Assembly: GCA_030834415.1 (NCBI GenBank)
Contig: JAURFH010000005.1
Location: forward strand, 1-43,884
Direction: 5' to 3'
DNA: 43,884 nucleotides
DNA from: Verrucomicrobiota bacterium
GTDB lineage: Bacteria; Verrucomicrobiota; Verrucomicrobiia; Limisphaerales; JAEYXS01
Below, piece by piece: positions 1 to 8,470 of the stretch. Made by a program: the position numbers and the translations under genes. Under the pieces are notes generated by a model. The model worked only from the letters and a program-made list of their open reading frames with translations, was not told the origin of the DNA and did no database searches. Numbering within the stretch: the first letter of the stretch is position 1; each line of letters opens with the position of its first letter.

Positions 1-839
1 AGATCCGGGAAGATGAGCACATTGGCCCGACCGGCCACTTGGCTGTCCGGGAGCTTGCGGCTGGCGATGTCCGGGATGAGCGCGGCGTCCACCTGGAGTT
101 CGCCGTCGAATTCCGCATCAAGGCGTTGTTGGTGAGCCTTCTGTTGGGCCAAGGCGGTGGCTGCCTGCAAGCGACCGATGCTGGAGTGCGTGGCGCTGCC
201 TTTGGTGGAATAAGAGAGCAGGGCAACGCGGGGTTTGACGCCCAAGATTTGACGGGCTAGGCGACCAGTGGAAACGGCGATATCCGCCAGTTGTTCCACG
301 GTCGGTTCCGGGATGACACCGCAATCTCCCATGAAGAGTACACCCTTTTCACCGAAACGCGTGTCTTCCACTTCCATCACCATGCAGCTGGAGGCGGTGG
401 TTGCCTGCGGGGCTACCTTGATGACTTGGAATAGAGGGCGCAAGACACTCCCGGAGACCTCGTTGGTGCCGGAGATCAGCCCGTCAGCCTGATGCATGGC
501 CACCATCATGGCCCCGTAGTAGTTCGGCTTGAGCATGGCCTCGCGGGCTTCCTCCTCACCGACACCCTTGGAGCGGCGCACTGCGGCATAGCGCTTGGCG
601 AAACTTTCGAAATCTTCGCTCTCAGCCGGATTGATGATACGCACACCTTCCAGAGAGACATTCAAGCGGGCGGCGGCTTCTTTTACCTTGGTCCGATCAC
701 CCAACAGGATGGGAACCCCGAGACGAAGGGAATAAAACTGCCGGGCCGCCTGCAAGATGCGCGGCTCGGTGCCTTCCGGAAATACCACCCGTTTCGGGTG
801 ACGTTGGAGCTTTTCAATGACACTCCCGATAAATCGCAT
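1..839 (-). CDS. pta: phosphate acetyltransferase (partial, C-terminus outside window)
   Basis: This gene is absent from the ORF track because it runs off the left edge. I translated the minus strand from the ATG at 839, which has an in-frame stop just upstream at 846-848. The first 279 or so residues read as a PTA/PTB-family enzyme: VFPEGTEPRILQAA near the N-terminus, ADGLISG in the middle, then the family signatures VLFMGDCGVIPEP and LLSYSTKGSA, and finally DAALIPDIASRK and VAGRANVLIFPDL. Members of this length (about 330 aa) interconvert acetyl-CoA and acetyl phosphate in the cytoplasm, usually with acetate kinase, which is not visible here. The match to the acetyl rather than butyryl branch rests on the VAGRANVLIFPDL-type C-terminal motif. 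It lies 64 nt downstream of the exosortase gene on the same strand and could be co-transcribed, although the functions appear unrelated. No clear Shine-Dalgarno sequence is seen. Confidence 0.93.
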   Translation of the reverse strand, partial: MRFIGSVIEKLQRHPKRVVFPEGTEPRILQAARQFYSLRLGVPILLGDRTKVKEAAARLNVSLEGVRIINPAESEDFESFAKRYAAVRRSKGVGEEEAREAMLKPNYYGAMMVAMHQADGLISGTNEVSGSVLRPLFQVIKVAPQATTASSCMVMEVEDTRFGEKGVLFMGDCGVIPEPTVEQLADIAVSTGRLARQILGVKPRVALLSYSTKGSATHSSIGRLQAATALAQQKAHQQRLDAEFDGELQVDAALIPDIASRKLPDSQVAGRANVLIFPD

Positions 840-903
840 GCGTCGTTAGTAACGGACACCGCCTGAAACTGCAATCCGCAATCCGCCCTTACTCCACACC
901 GGT

Positions 904-2469
904 TTATCGGCTGATGGGGGGTGGGTTGTTGGTGTTAGGCGTGAGGGTGAGGTTCAAGAAACTGGAAAAAGCGGCGGCCGGGTCATTGGCTGCAACTTGT
1001 GCGGGCAGGTAAACTGTGAGCATCTCGTGTCCGCGTTGGCGGTAGGCTTCTTTGAGCAACTGCAAGCGGGACCAGCGCGAGGTGGTCAACTGGGTGGCGG
1101 CAGGTTTCAACGAGGCGCCCCGCCATGTCGCCTGAAAGACGGCCTGCCGGTCACTGTCTTGCTCGAAGTATCCCAAGGTGCCGACGATTTGATTGGTGCC
1201 CACGCTTAGCTCAAGGGTAGTAGGATTACCCATCGCTTTCCAGCCGGCGTTGGGGAGACATATCTGGGCGCTGTGGCCGAAAGCCTGACTCGGAATAGTG
1301 CGGTCAGCCGACCAGAACATGTGCACGATGTAGGCTGGGATGCTAAGGTCACGCTTGAACAACCAGGCACCACCTTCGGTGAATTGCAGCAGACGTTGTT
1401 CCTCGCGCGTGAATGTATCTGCCCGCACGGACCAGCCCGGAGGAGGTGGATCGGTGCGAACAAGCCAATGAGGGGAATCTAGCACATCCCGACTGGACCC
1501 GGCCACTGCTGTCCAGAGGAGCATACTCAGCAAGGGCAAGATGAGCACGGCTACCAAGATCACGCCAGAGTGTTTGAGTGGAGTCTGAGGCACGGCAGCT
1601 TTGGCTCCAGATGTGTCCGCCGTCTCAAGGCGAGGGCGCATGCACCAAGCCAACAACCCAAGGGTTAGAAAAATTCCCGTGCTGGCCCACATGCCCACCG
1701 GGTCGTGGGCCTTCTCAAATCCTGCCTGCCCTTGTTGCTGCACCGCTTTGGTAAGCACGATGATGCGGATGACATTACCAATCACGGCCGTGCCGAGTCC
1801 TGCACTGACCAAAACTAATCGGCGCCATGGCGTCAGACGCAAGTAAGCCCCCAGAAAAACGGAAGCCATCAGACTCGAAAGCAATGATTGAATGCCGCTA
1901 CAGGCTTCATCGATGCCCACGAGACCATTGCTCAACTCGATGACGTTGCCACGTTGCAAGCAGGGGATGCCGAGCCAGTTCAGGCAATCCACTGCGATAC
2001 GGGTAGCGACGGCTAACAAGCCATTCGTGAGTGTACCTTCGACCAATGATGGCCAGGGCACGGCGAGTGCCAGAAAAAGGACGGGAACCACCAAGGCACG
2101 CAGCCAGTGGCGTCCACCCCAACTCAACAAAATGCCGAATGTCAAACCAGTGGCTCCCAGTTGTAATAACCAGCCGCTCAATCGCCAGAATGGGTCTGCT
2201 TGCCGGATGAACTCTCCTGCGAAAAGTGGGATGAGAGAGAGACCGCACAGAAGCTTGCCGGTTTTCTGTGCAGTTGAATCAGGGATGCGTGAACCGTGGA
2301 AACTGATCAGCCGGCTCCAGCACAGCATGAGGGCTAGGAAGGGGACGGCGTAGCCGTATTCATACTGCGGGTTCAGTTTCCATTCGATGGCCAGATGAGA
2401 CCAGGTCCATAACCAAGCGGCGGCGATTGCCGCCAAGGCGGGCCATGACTGTCGCAGCATTGGGTTCAT
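904..2469 (-). CDS. exosortase with C-terminal EpsI-like domain
   Basis: A 521-aa multi-pass membrane protein of the exosortase/archaeosortase (EpsH) family. The N-terminal 275 or so residues form about eight hydrophobic segments and carry the catalytic triad of the family: Cys190 in DEACSGIQS, Arg235 in GNVIRII and His255 in KAHDPVG. After a further membrane segment near residue 300 there is a periplasmic region of about 200 residues resembling the exosortase-associated EpsI domain, so this is an EpsH-EpsI fusion. Exosortases cleave PEP-CTERM sorting signals on exported proteins at the inner membrane and are usually linked to exopolysaccharide. The ATG overlaps the stop of the upstream TPR gene by 4 nt (ATGA), indicating translational coupling. 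No PEP-CTERM substrate is encoded in the window. The exact Xrt subtype cannot be decided by eye. Confidence 0.9.
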   Translation of the reverse strand: MNPMLRQSWPALAAIAAAWLWTWSHLAIEWKLNPQYEYGYAVPFLALMLCWSRLISFHGSRIPDSTAQKTGKLLCGLSLIPLFAGEFIRQADPFWRLSGWLLQLGATGLTFGILLSWGGRHWLRALVVPVLFLALAVPWPSLVEGTLTNGLLAVATRIAVDCLNWLGIPCLQRGNVIELSNGLVGIDEACSGIQSLLSSLMASVFLGAYLRLTPWRRLVLVSAGLGTAVIGNVIRIIVLTKAVQQQGQAGFEKAHDPVGMWASTGIFLTLGLLAWCMRPRLETADTSGAKAAVPQTPLKHSGVILVAVLILPLLSMLLWTAVAGSSRDVLDSPHWLVRTDPPPPGWSVRADTFTREEQRLLQFTEGGAWLFKRDLSIPAYIVHMFWSADRTIPSQAFGHSAQICLPNAGWKAMGNPTTLELSVGTNQIVGTLGYFEQDSDRQAVFQATWRGASLKPAATQLTTSRWSRLQLLKEAYRQRGHEMLTVYLPAQVAANDPAAAFSSFLNLTLTPNTNNPPPISR

Positions 2470-4193
2470 TTGGCAGCTTTGTTCAAGGCAGCCTGCAGCA
2501 ATTCTTTCTCTTCCGGCAGGCTGTCTTCAGCTTTGCGTCCCAGTTCCAAAAAAGGGCGGGCTTCTTTTTCCCGTCCCGCCTCGGCGAGCAGGATGCCCCA
2601 GTAGGCGGCCATAGCTGGAATCTTTTTGATCTCCGGAGACAGCTTGTCCATGAGGACCACGGCTTCGCTCAACTTGCCTTCTTCGCGAAGGGAAAAAGCA
2701 TAGGTGGAGATGGCGGCCGGATCATTAGGGTGCTGCTCATAATTTACCCGGGCCAGTTCTTTGGCTTTCGGTAGGTTCTGCCCCAGCAGCAAACTGAGCA
2801 TGGCGTAGTTGTTCTTGATGACCGGGTCCTCTGGTAACAACTCGGTGATCAGTTCAGTGACGCGTAATAAACGGCGGCTGTCGCCAGTGTTGTGGTAGAT
2901 CTTGTGCAATGCTTTCAGGGCGGGAATGCGTCCGGTTTCGCCGCGCGCCAGCACCCACCAAATCTCCTCGGCCTCGGAGTTCCACTCCCAGCCTTGGGCC
3001 AGCTTTGCCAGCAAGCTGCGGCTATGAGGGTCGATGCCGACGGAGGCCATAGCCTGTCGCCAAGAGCTGCGGGAAGATCCCCAGAGGTTCATTTCGCGTT
3101 GGGCACGCGCTTGAAAGGCAAGACGCAAGAAATCCAGTTCCTGCCAGTTGCTCTTGGCCGCCAGAGGTAACAGTTCTTCCCATTTCTTGAGCTGGGTAAG
3201 AGACTCGGCATAGGCCAGTCCCATGGCCGGTGAAATCCGGTCCTTATCCGGTAAGGTGGCTACCCAGTCGTATGCTTCTTGCGAGAGTCCACGTGAGTTG
3301 AGCCATGCGACGAGTTCAGAGGCATTCAGGATTTCTTTCCGGGCGATCTCCTTTGTGGTGGCGAGTTTGGTGGCGAAACGCTTGTCTTTGCTTTGTCGCA
3401 GCAGATCCAGATACAAAAGCCGATCAGTGAATCTCGCTCCGGGCATCTGCATGATCTTGAGGGCGAACTCAAGTTGCTTGGGCACGTTCTTTTGACGTAA
3501 GTAATCGGCCAGTAAGGCCATGGCTGCTTCCCGGCCCAGTATGGGATCACTGGTCAGTTTTTCCAAAGTTGCCCGTGAATCACGGACGATCTGCGGCTGC
3601 GCTGATAGTAAGCGGATGGAAGCCAGGTTCAGTTGCTCTTGCGAGCCATCGGGATTCAGCTTGAGCGCTTTTGCGAAATGATACTCTGCCGCCTGATACT
3701 TCCGTATCTGGATGGCCAAAGCCCCGGCCAGCCGATGGTAATCCAGACCATCTTGCTGCGCCTTGGGAAATCGTTGCAACACCTGGTCGGCGTCAATGAG
3801 TTCATTCTGCCGCAATGCGCTTCTGGCCCACATGACCAGATTGGTGATATTGCCGGGTTCCAGATCGGCCAGCCGGTGCATCCACTGCAAGGAAGCTGGG
3901 GAGTTGAACCGGTCGGCTTGCAGGGCGAGCATCCGAACGGCTTCCAGATTTTCCGGGTTTAACTGCAGTACGCGTCGTAAGGTAAGAATCTCGCTGCGGT
4001 AATCGCCTTTGGCATCGAATTCCTTCGCCTGGGCCAGCAGATGTTTCTGCTGTTCCAGTTCATATTTTTTGGAGCCCCAGCCGCGACCGAATATGAGGGC
4101 TAGAATGACCAGCAAGCCGAGGATGACCCAAAGCGGTCGAATGCCGGCAATTCGCCAGAGGCTCGGCGGTTTTTGATCCTGATGTGTTGGCAT
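2466..4193 (-). CDS. membrane-anchored TPR-repeat protein, exosortase partner
   Basis: A 575-aa protein with one N-terminal membrane anchor (residues 20-37, IRPLWVILGLLVILALIF), followed by a long helical region with tetratricopeptide-like repeats such as GDYRSEILTLRRVLQLNPEN near residue 60 and further units (KYQAAEYHFAKALKLNPDG near 165). The topology suggests the repeats lie in the periplasm. Large TPR proteins are often encoded beside exosortases (PrsT-like proteins) and are thought to scaffold export or polysaccharide assembly; that role here is inference from position. Its stop overlaps the exosortase ATG. A 9-bp hairpin (4201-4230) lies just upstream of the start. No enzymatic domain is apparent. 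Confidence 0.8.
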   Translation of the reverse strand: MPTHQDQKPPSLWRIAGIRPLWVILGLLVILALIFGRGWGSKKYELEQQKHLLAQAKEFDAKGDYRSEILTLRRVLQLNPENLEAVRMLALQADRFNSPASLQWMHRLADLEPGNITNLVMWARSALRQNELIDADQVLQRFPKAQQDGLDYHRLAGALAIQIRKYQAAEYHFAKALKLNPDGSQEQLNLASIRLLSAQPQIVRDSRATLEKLTSDPILGREAAMALLADYLRQKNVPKQLEFALKIMQMPGARFTDRLLYLDLLRQSKDKRFATKLATTKEIARKEILNASELVAWLNSRGLSQEAYDWVATLPDKDRISPAMGLAYAESLTQLKKWEELLPLAAKSNWQELDFLRLAFQARAQREMNLWGSSRSSWRQAMASVGIDPHSRSLLAKLAQGWEWNSEAEEIWWVLARGETGRIPALKALHKIYHNTGDSRRLLRVTELITELLPEDPVIKNNYAMLSLLLGQNLPKAKELARVNYEQHPNDPAAISTYAFSLREEGKLSEAVVLMDKLSPEIKKIPAMAAYWGILLAEAGREKEARPFLELGRKAEDSLPEEKELLQAALNKAAK

Positions 4194-4200
4194 TTACAAA

Positions 4201-4230
4201 CCCGTTTCGGCCAACATACTGCGAAACGGG
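4201..4230 (-). other. hairpin 7 nt upstream of the TPR gene start
   Basis: CCCGTTTCG and CGAAACGGG form a perfect 9-bp stem with a 12-nt loop. On the minus strand it lies between hpnJ and the TPR gene and is followed by only TTTGT before the ATG at 4193. It could be a weak terminator closing the hpnJ unit, or a translational control hairpin for the TPR gene. The sequence alone does not decide. Confidence 0.5.
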
Positions 4231-4334
4231 GCGAAGGCCAATGAAGTTTGCAAGCCGGGCAATTCACTAAAAGCGAAGGCCTCGACAGTCTTTACGGATT
4301 GATTGCCGTGGCGAAACCGCGGAGTGGCTGAGAC

Positions 4335-5798
4335 TTACTTTGCTGCGGCCAAATCCTCCCGGCGTTGGGCCAGACTCTTGAAGAACTCCGCGCCTTCACG
4401 CATCCTGCGTTTGAAGACGTCTTTGTCCTCAAGCATAGTCTTGAAGATGCGCCATGAGGGAGTGCGCGGGATGAGCAGCTTGCCGAAACGGTTGAAGTAA
4501 TAGCGTTCGTAGAAATCTTCCAGCGAGTTAAAGATCTCCTCTTTGCTCAGGCTGGGATATTCCAAGGTGCTTTGCTGGAATCCATCCGTCTCGACCAGGT
4601 CGGTCTTGTCCTTTTTGACGAACCAGCTGTTCATCTTGGCCATCTCGTAAAGCTCGGTGCCAGGGTAGGGGGCAGCGAGGGAGACTTGGAGGCTGAACAC
4701 ATCCAGTTCCTTGGCGAAGTTGATGGTGGTTTCGATGGTCTCGCGCGTCTCCACCGGCAGACCCAAGATGAACGTGCCGTGAATGACTACGCCTGCCTTA
4801 TGACAAGCTTTGGTGAAGCGACGCATCTCATCCGTGGTGACGCCCTTCTTGATGGTCTTGAGGATGTCATCGTTGCCTGATTCATAGCCGACCAGAAAGA
4901 GGCGCAGACCGTTGTCTTTGAAACTTTGGATGGTGTCGTAATCTAAGTTGGCGCGGCTGTTGCAGCTCCAGGTGACACCTAACTTGCCTAGTTTCTTGGC
5001 GATCTCTCGAGCTCGCGGAAGATTGGCCGTGAAGGTATCGTCATCGAAGAAGAACTCTTTCACCTGCGGAAAGAGGTCCTTCATATACGCCATCTCATCG
5101 GCCACGTTCTGCGCGCTGCGGACGCGATATTTGTGACCGCCGATCGTCTGCGGCCAAAGACAGAAAGTGCATTGGGCCGGGCAACCGCGGCCCGTGTACA
5201 TGGAGATGTAAGGGTGTTGCAGGTAGCCGATGAAGTATTTCTCGATCTGCAGATCCCGTTTGTACACATCTGCTACCCACGGTAGGACATCCATGTTCGG
5301 GATCAGTTCCCGCTCAGGATTATGCTTAATCTTGCCGTCCTTATCCTTGTAGGAGATGCCAGCTACGGTGGATAGCGCCCGACCTTCGGCGACTTCCTTG
5401 CAGGTGTAATCGAATTCTTTGCGGGCGACCCAATCAATCGCCCATGAACCTTTCAACGTTTCGGTCGGCAATACCATCGCATGTGCGCCGACGAAGCCGA
5501 CGGTAGTGCCAGGTTTCTGGTTCTTGATGGCTTCCGCGATCTTGCTGTCGTTCTTGTACGAGGGCGTCGAGGTGTTGATGATGACGTGATCGTAGTCCTT
5601 CGCGATCCTCAGGCACTCCTCCACGCCGATGTTATGCGGTGGGCAATCCAGCAACTTGGAGCCCGGTACCATGGCAGCGGGCTGGGCAAGCCAGGTGGGA
5701 TACCAGTAACTGGTCACTTCGCGACGCGCCTGATAACGCGCGCCAGCACCCCCATCAAAGCCATCAAACGAAGGAGGAGATAGAAAGAGGGCACTCAT
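4335..5798 (-). CDS. hpnJ: hopanoid-associated B12-binding radical SAM protein HpnJ
   Basis: A 487-aa protein. Residues 1-150 resemble a cobalamin-binding-type Rossmann domain (VIINTSTPSY, VGFVGAHA), and the radical SAM core begins near residue 200 with the cluster motif GCPAQCTFC (Cys206, 210, 213). The stretch CLWPQTIGGHKYRVRS directly after the cysteines is characteristic of HpnJ. Established work places HpnJ in formation of the cyclitol ether head group of composite hopanoids, after HpnH, HpnG, HpnI and HpnK steps. Only hpnH is nearby here, so the remaining genes must lie elsewhere or be absent. Length agrees with the family (about 470 aa). It is encoded on the same strand as hpnH, but a strong intrinsic terminator stands between them, so hpnJ probably has its own promoter or depends on read-through. 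Confidence 0.92.
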   Translation of the reverse strand: MSALFLSPPSFDGFDGGAGARYQARREVTSYWYPTWLAQPAAMVPGSKLLDCPPHNIGVEECLRIAKDYDHVIINTSTPSYKNDSKIAEAIKNQKPGTTVGFVGAHAMVLPTETLKGSWAIDWVARKEFDYTCKEVAEGRALSTVAGISYKDKDGKIKHNPERELIPNMDVLPWVADVYKRDLQIEKYFIGYLQHPYISMYTGRGCPAQCTFCLWPQTIGGHKYRVRSAQNVADEMAYMKDLFPQVKEFFFDDDTFTANLPRAREIAKKLGKLGVTWSCNSRANLDYDTIQSFKDNGLRLFLVGYESGNDDILKTIKKGVTTDEMRRFTKACHKAGVVIHGTFILGLPVETRETIETTINFAKELDVFSLQVSLAAPYPGTELYEMAKMNSWFVKKDKTDLVETDGFQQSTLEYPSLSKEEIFNSLEDFYERYYFNRFGKLLIPRTPSWRIFKTMLEDKDVFKRRMREGAEFFKSLAQRREDLAAAK

Positions 5799-5851
5799 GG
5801 TAGTGATGTATCGGCCAGGTTACTCAAAATGCTGTTTGCAGCCTATAAACG

Positions 5852-5885
5852 TAAAAAAAGACCCACAAGGGTTTACTTGTGGGTC
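5852..5885 (-). terminator. intrinsic terminator after hpnH
   Basis: Read on the minus strand, GACCCACAAG and CTTGTGGGTC form a perfect 10-bp stem with a 6-nt loop, followed directly by seven T residues. It lies 36 nt beyond the hpnH stop and 54 nt before the hpnJ start. Confidence 0.9.
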
Positions 5886-5920
5886 CTCGTTACAAATAGC
5901 TGCGAAATGTTACAGCCGGA

Positions 5921-7327
5921 TTACTTGTCCTTAGCTGCTTCAATCTTCTTCAACAAGTCATCCCGCTGCGAACTGTCGCCAGTCCCGCAACCGCCACCGG
6001 CAGTGTCGGGAACGATGTCGTTGCCGCCACGGGCAAAGGCTGATTTCGCACCAGACATCTCTTTGTTCACCGCGGCTTTCGCTTCGGCCAAGTGGCCCTT
6101 GCCGATGGAGACGCCATTGAACGCCTTCACCTTGTAGCCCTCTGCGTAAGGGGCGGGCTTGGAGCCGAAATTATACTTCATGTTAATCCACGTATCGCGC
6201 GGCTTGTTGCTCAGCGCGCCGCTCGGGTCGTAACCGCAGTGCACCATGCAATTCTCGCAACGCGGATCGCGGGCAACACCATCTACCACACCGTATTTCT
6301 CCCAATTCACGGTGCCGAGCATCTCCTGATACTTCGGGTAATGCCCGTCGGTCATGAGATAGCAGGGGGCCTTCCAGCCTTTCACATTGTATGTGGGAAT
6401 CGCCCAAGCGGTGCAGGTCAATTCACGCTTGCCAGCCAAGAACTCTTGATACACCGGGGTGCCGAAGATGGTGAACATCTCGCCCCACTTCTCGATGTCT
6501 TTGAATTTCTGGCGCGTCAGTTCGCGCGTCAGGAAGAATTCTTTCGGATCGAAACCGCGGCGGGCCACCATGTCTTTCTTGGCGGCATCGTAATCGTAAC
6601 CCGGCGAAATCGTGTGACCGTCCACATTCAAGTGGGAGAGGAACTTGAACATGTCTTCGATTTCCTGCACCTCGGTTTCCTTGTAAACAGTGGTGTTCGT
6701 GGCCACCTGGTAGCCGAGCACCTTGGCCATCTTGATGGCTGCAATACATTCCTTGAAGACACCCTCGCGTTCCACGATGAGATCGTGTGTGTATTCCAAG
6801 CCGTCCACGTGCACGTTCCAGTACATCCACTTGGTAGGCTTAATGACCACCTTCTTCTTGGCTGCTTCGTCAGACTTACGGATCTGCTCGGCTTCCTTCT
6901 CGGAGACGAGTTCGTCTTTGACGAGTTGCGCCAGCTTCGTCTCCATCTCGGGAGAGTAGTGGGCGGCCATGTAATCGCGCATCTTCTTGCGCATGAATAC
7001 ACCGTTGGTGCAGACGTAAATGATACGGCCTTGGTCGCGCAAACCTTGGATCAGCTCCTCGATCTTCGGATAGATTAGCGGCTCACCACCACAGATGGAG
7101 ACCATGGGGGCATCGCATTCAGCGGCGGCACCGAGGCATTGCTCCAACGGCACCATGTCCTTCAAGCTGGTGGAGTACTCACGGATGCGACCGCATCCGG
7201 TGCACGTCAAGTTACAGGTGTGCAACGGTTCGAGCTGCAGCACCATGGCAAATTTCGGGGTGCGGGCTAATTTATGCTTGATGATATGACGGGCAATCTT
7301 GACCGTCAGGGCCAAAGGGAAACGCAT
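5921..7327 (-). CDS. hpnH: adenosylhopane synthase, radical SAM protein HpnH
   Basis: A 468-aa radical SAM protein. The cluster motif CNLTCTGC (Cys38, 42, 45) sits in the context QLEPLHTCNLTCTGCGRIRE, which is diagnostic of HpnH, followed by SICGGEPL near residue 77. HpnH attaches the 5'-deoxyadenosyl group to diploptene, giving adenosylhopane, the first step of extended hopanoid synthesis. The protein is longer than typical HpnH (about 340-380 aa). A charged, Lys/Glu-rich insertion of roughly 40 residues follows the CTNGVFMRKKM segment (around residues 110-155), just before the conserved HVDGLEYTHD, and the C-terminus has an extra tail with GGGCGTG. The gene is preceded by a small lipoprotein gene with only 6 nt between them. 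Confidence 0.93.
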   Translation of the reverse strand: MRFPLALTVKIARHIIKHKLARTPKFAMVLQLEPLHTCNLTCTGCGRIREYSTSLKDMVPLEQCLGAAAECDAPMVSICGGEPLIYPKIEELIQGLRDQGRIIYVCTNGVFMRKKMRDYMAAHYSPEMETKLAQLVKDELVSEKEAEQIRKSDEAAKKKVVIKPTKWMYWNVHVDGLEYTHDLIVEREGVFKECIAAIKMAKVLGYQVATNTTVYKETEVQEIEDMFKFLSHLNVDGHTISPGYDYDAAKKDMVARRGFDPKEFFLTRELTRQKFKDIEKWGEMFTIFGTPVYQEFLAGKRELTCTAWAIPTYNVKGWKAPCYLMTDGHYPKYQEMLGTVNWEKYGVVDGVARDPRCENCMVHCGYDPSGALSNKPRDTWINMKYNFGSKPAPYAEGYKVKAFNGVSIGKGHLAEAKAAVNKEMSGAKSAFARGGNDIVPDTAGGGCGTGDSSQRDDLLKKIEAAKDK

Positions 7328-7333
7328 AGGCTA

Positions 7334-7570
7334 TTATTGGACGTCGGCCAGCAACACCGGCTCGAATTTGTTTTGAGCAGGTGTCTCTGCCGGAAGAGGT
7401 TCCGTTAGGGACGGCGTTTCCTGAGCAGGACGTGTATTGTGCAACAAGCCCGGCAACAGGAACGTAGCAGGCGAAATGGTACGGGTGGCATTGATGCCGC
7501 CACAGCCGCTGCCCACAAGGGCCAGCAGACTGAGGCTCATCCAAAGCCAGCAGTTCCATTTTTTCCGCAT
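7334..7570 (-). CDS. small lipoprotein upstream of hpnH
   Basis: The ORF track starts at 7642, but the ATG at 7570 gives a 78-aa protein beginning MRKKWNCWLWMSLSLLALVGSGCGG. That is a clean lipoprotein signal with a lipobox-like VGSGC cleavage site. The mature part is only about 55 residues, rich in Pro, Glu and Thr, with no recognisable domain. It is 6 nt from hpnH and so probably co-transcribed with it; a role in hopanoid handling is only guilt by position. The longer N-terminus in the track would place the signal peptide internally and is rejected. Confidence 0.72.
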   Translation of the reverse strand: MRKKWNCWLWMSLSLLALVGSGCGGINATRTISPATFLLPGLLHNTRPAQETPSLTEPLPAETPAQNKFEPVLLADVQ

Positions 7571-7660
7571 TGGCGTAATATATGTCACATCGACATGCGC
7601 GCAACCACTAATTCTAAGGTCTTGGCCATAAATTGTTTTCATGAAAATAGTAATGGTTCG

Positions 7661-8398
7661 GTGCGGTTCAGTGCGCTTCTCGGGCTGCTTCTACTTATGT
7701 GGTTTTGCCTGGTAAACCCGGTCTTGGGAGATAACACCACCAATGTCTTCGAGTTGCGGGCCCAGAAAGCTTATCAAACGACCCGCGATGCCTATCGTGC
7801 TGCGCCCCAGAATGATGAGGCCGCTTGGCGCTATGGCCGGGCAATCTTTGATTTGGCTGAATTTGCCAAGGGTGACGATGCCCGGGAGGAACTGGCCTTG
7901 GAGGGCATCGCTGTTTGTCGGGCACTGGTGGCCCGTTCGCCCAAGCATGCTGCCGGGCACTATTACCTAGGGATGAACCTAGGCCAGCTTGCCCGCACCA
8001 AGACCTTGGGAGCCCTTTCCATTGTCCGGGAAATGGAGAAGGTCTTCAAGCGGTCGGCCGAGCTGGATAACAAGGTTCATTATTCCGGGGCGGATCGTTG
8101 TTTGGGGATCTTGTATCTGGAGGCCCCGGGCTGGCCGACCAGTATCGGAAGCAGGTCCAAGTCCCGCCAGCATCTCCAACGCTGTGTGGAACTGAGCCCG
8201 GAATACCCGGATAACCATCTTGAACTGATGGAGGCCTATGTGGAGTGGAAGGATACCAAAGCGCTCCATAAAGCTGCACAAAGCTACGAAGAGTTGCTGC
8301 CCAAGGCTCGTGAGCAGTTCAAGGGCGAGCAATGGGAAGAGAACTGGCTGGATTGGAACAAGCGCTGGCAGTTGATCCAGAACAGGCTCCACAAGTGA
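7661..8398 (+). CDS. secreted TPR-type protein
   Basis: The track ORF begins at 7439, antisense to the lipoprotein gene. I prefer the GTG at 7661, which gives a 245-aa protein starting with a signal peptide (MRFSALLGLLLLMWFCLVNPVLG). The mature region is helical with TPR-like units (NDEAAWRYGRAIFDLAEFA, HAAGHYYLGMNLGQLAR, EYPDNHLELMEAYVEWKD). It resembles TRAP-transporter T-component-like proteins, which are periplasmic helical repeat proteins, but I cannot assign a partner. It diverges from the hpnH unit, with about 90 nt between the two preferred starts. Function unknown. Confidence 0.75.
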   Translation: MRFSALLGLLLLMWFCLVNPVLGDNTTNVFELRAQKAYQTTRDAYRAAPQNDEAAWRYGRAIFDLAEFAKGDDAREELALEGIAVCRALVARSPKHAAGHYYLGMNLGQLARTKTLGALSIVREMEKVFKRSAELDNKVHYSGADRCLGILYLEAPGWPTSIGSRSKSRQHLQRCVELSPEYPDNHLELMEAYVEWKDTKALHKAAQSYEELLPKAREQFKGEQWEENWLDWNKRWQLIQNRLHK

Positions 8399-8470
8399 AC
8401 AGATAGTTGAGTTGCCCGTTTTTGCTGCTCACTGGTTGACTCTTGGGCCCTGACGAAGTTTATTCTTCTT

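Noticed and set aside
6092-7078. 328-aa plus-strand ORF antisense to hpnH
   Set aside because: Shadow of the hpnH frame; His/Leu-rich with no recognisable domain, and hpnH is certain.
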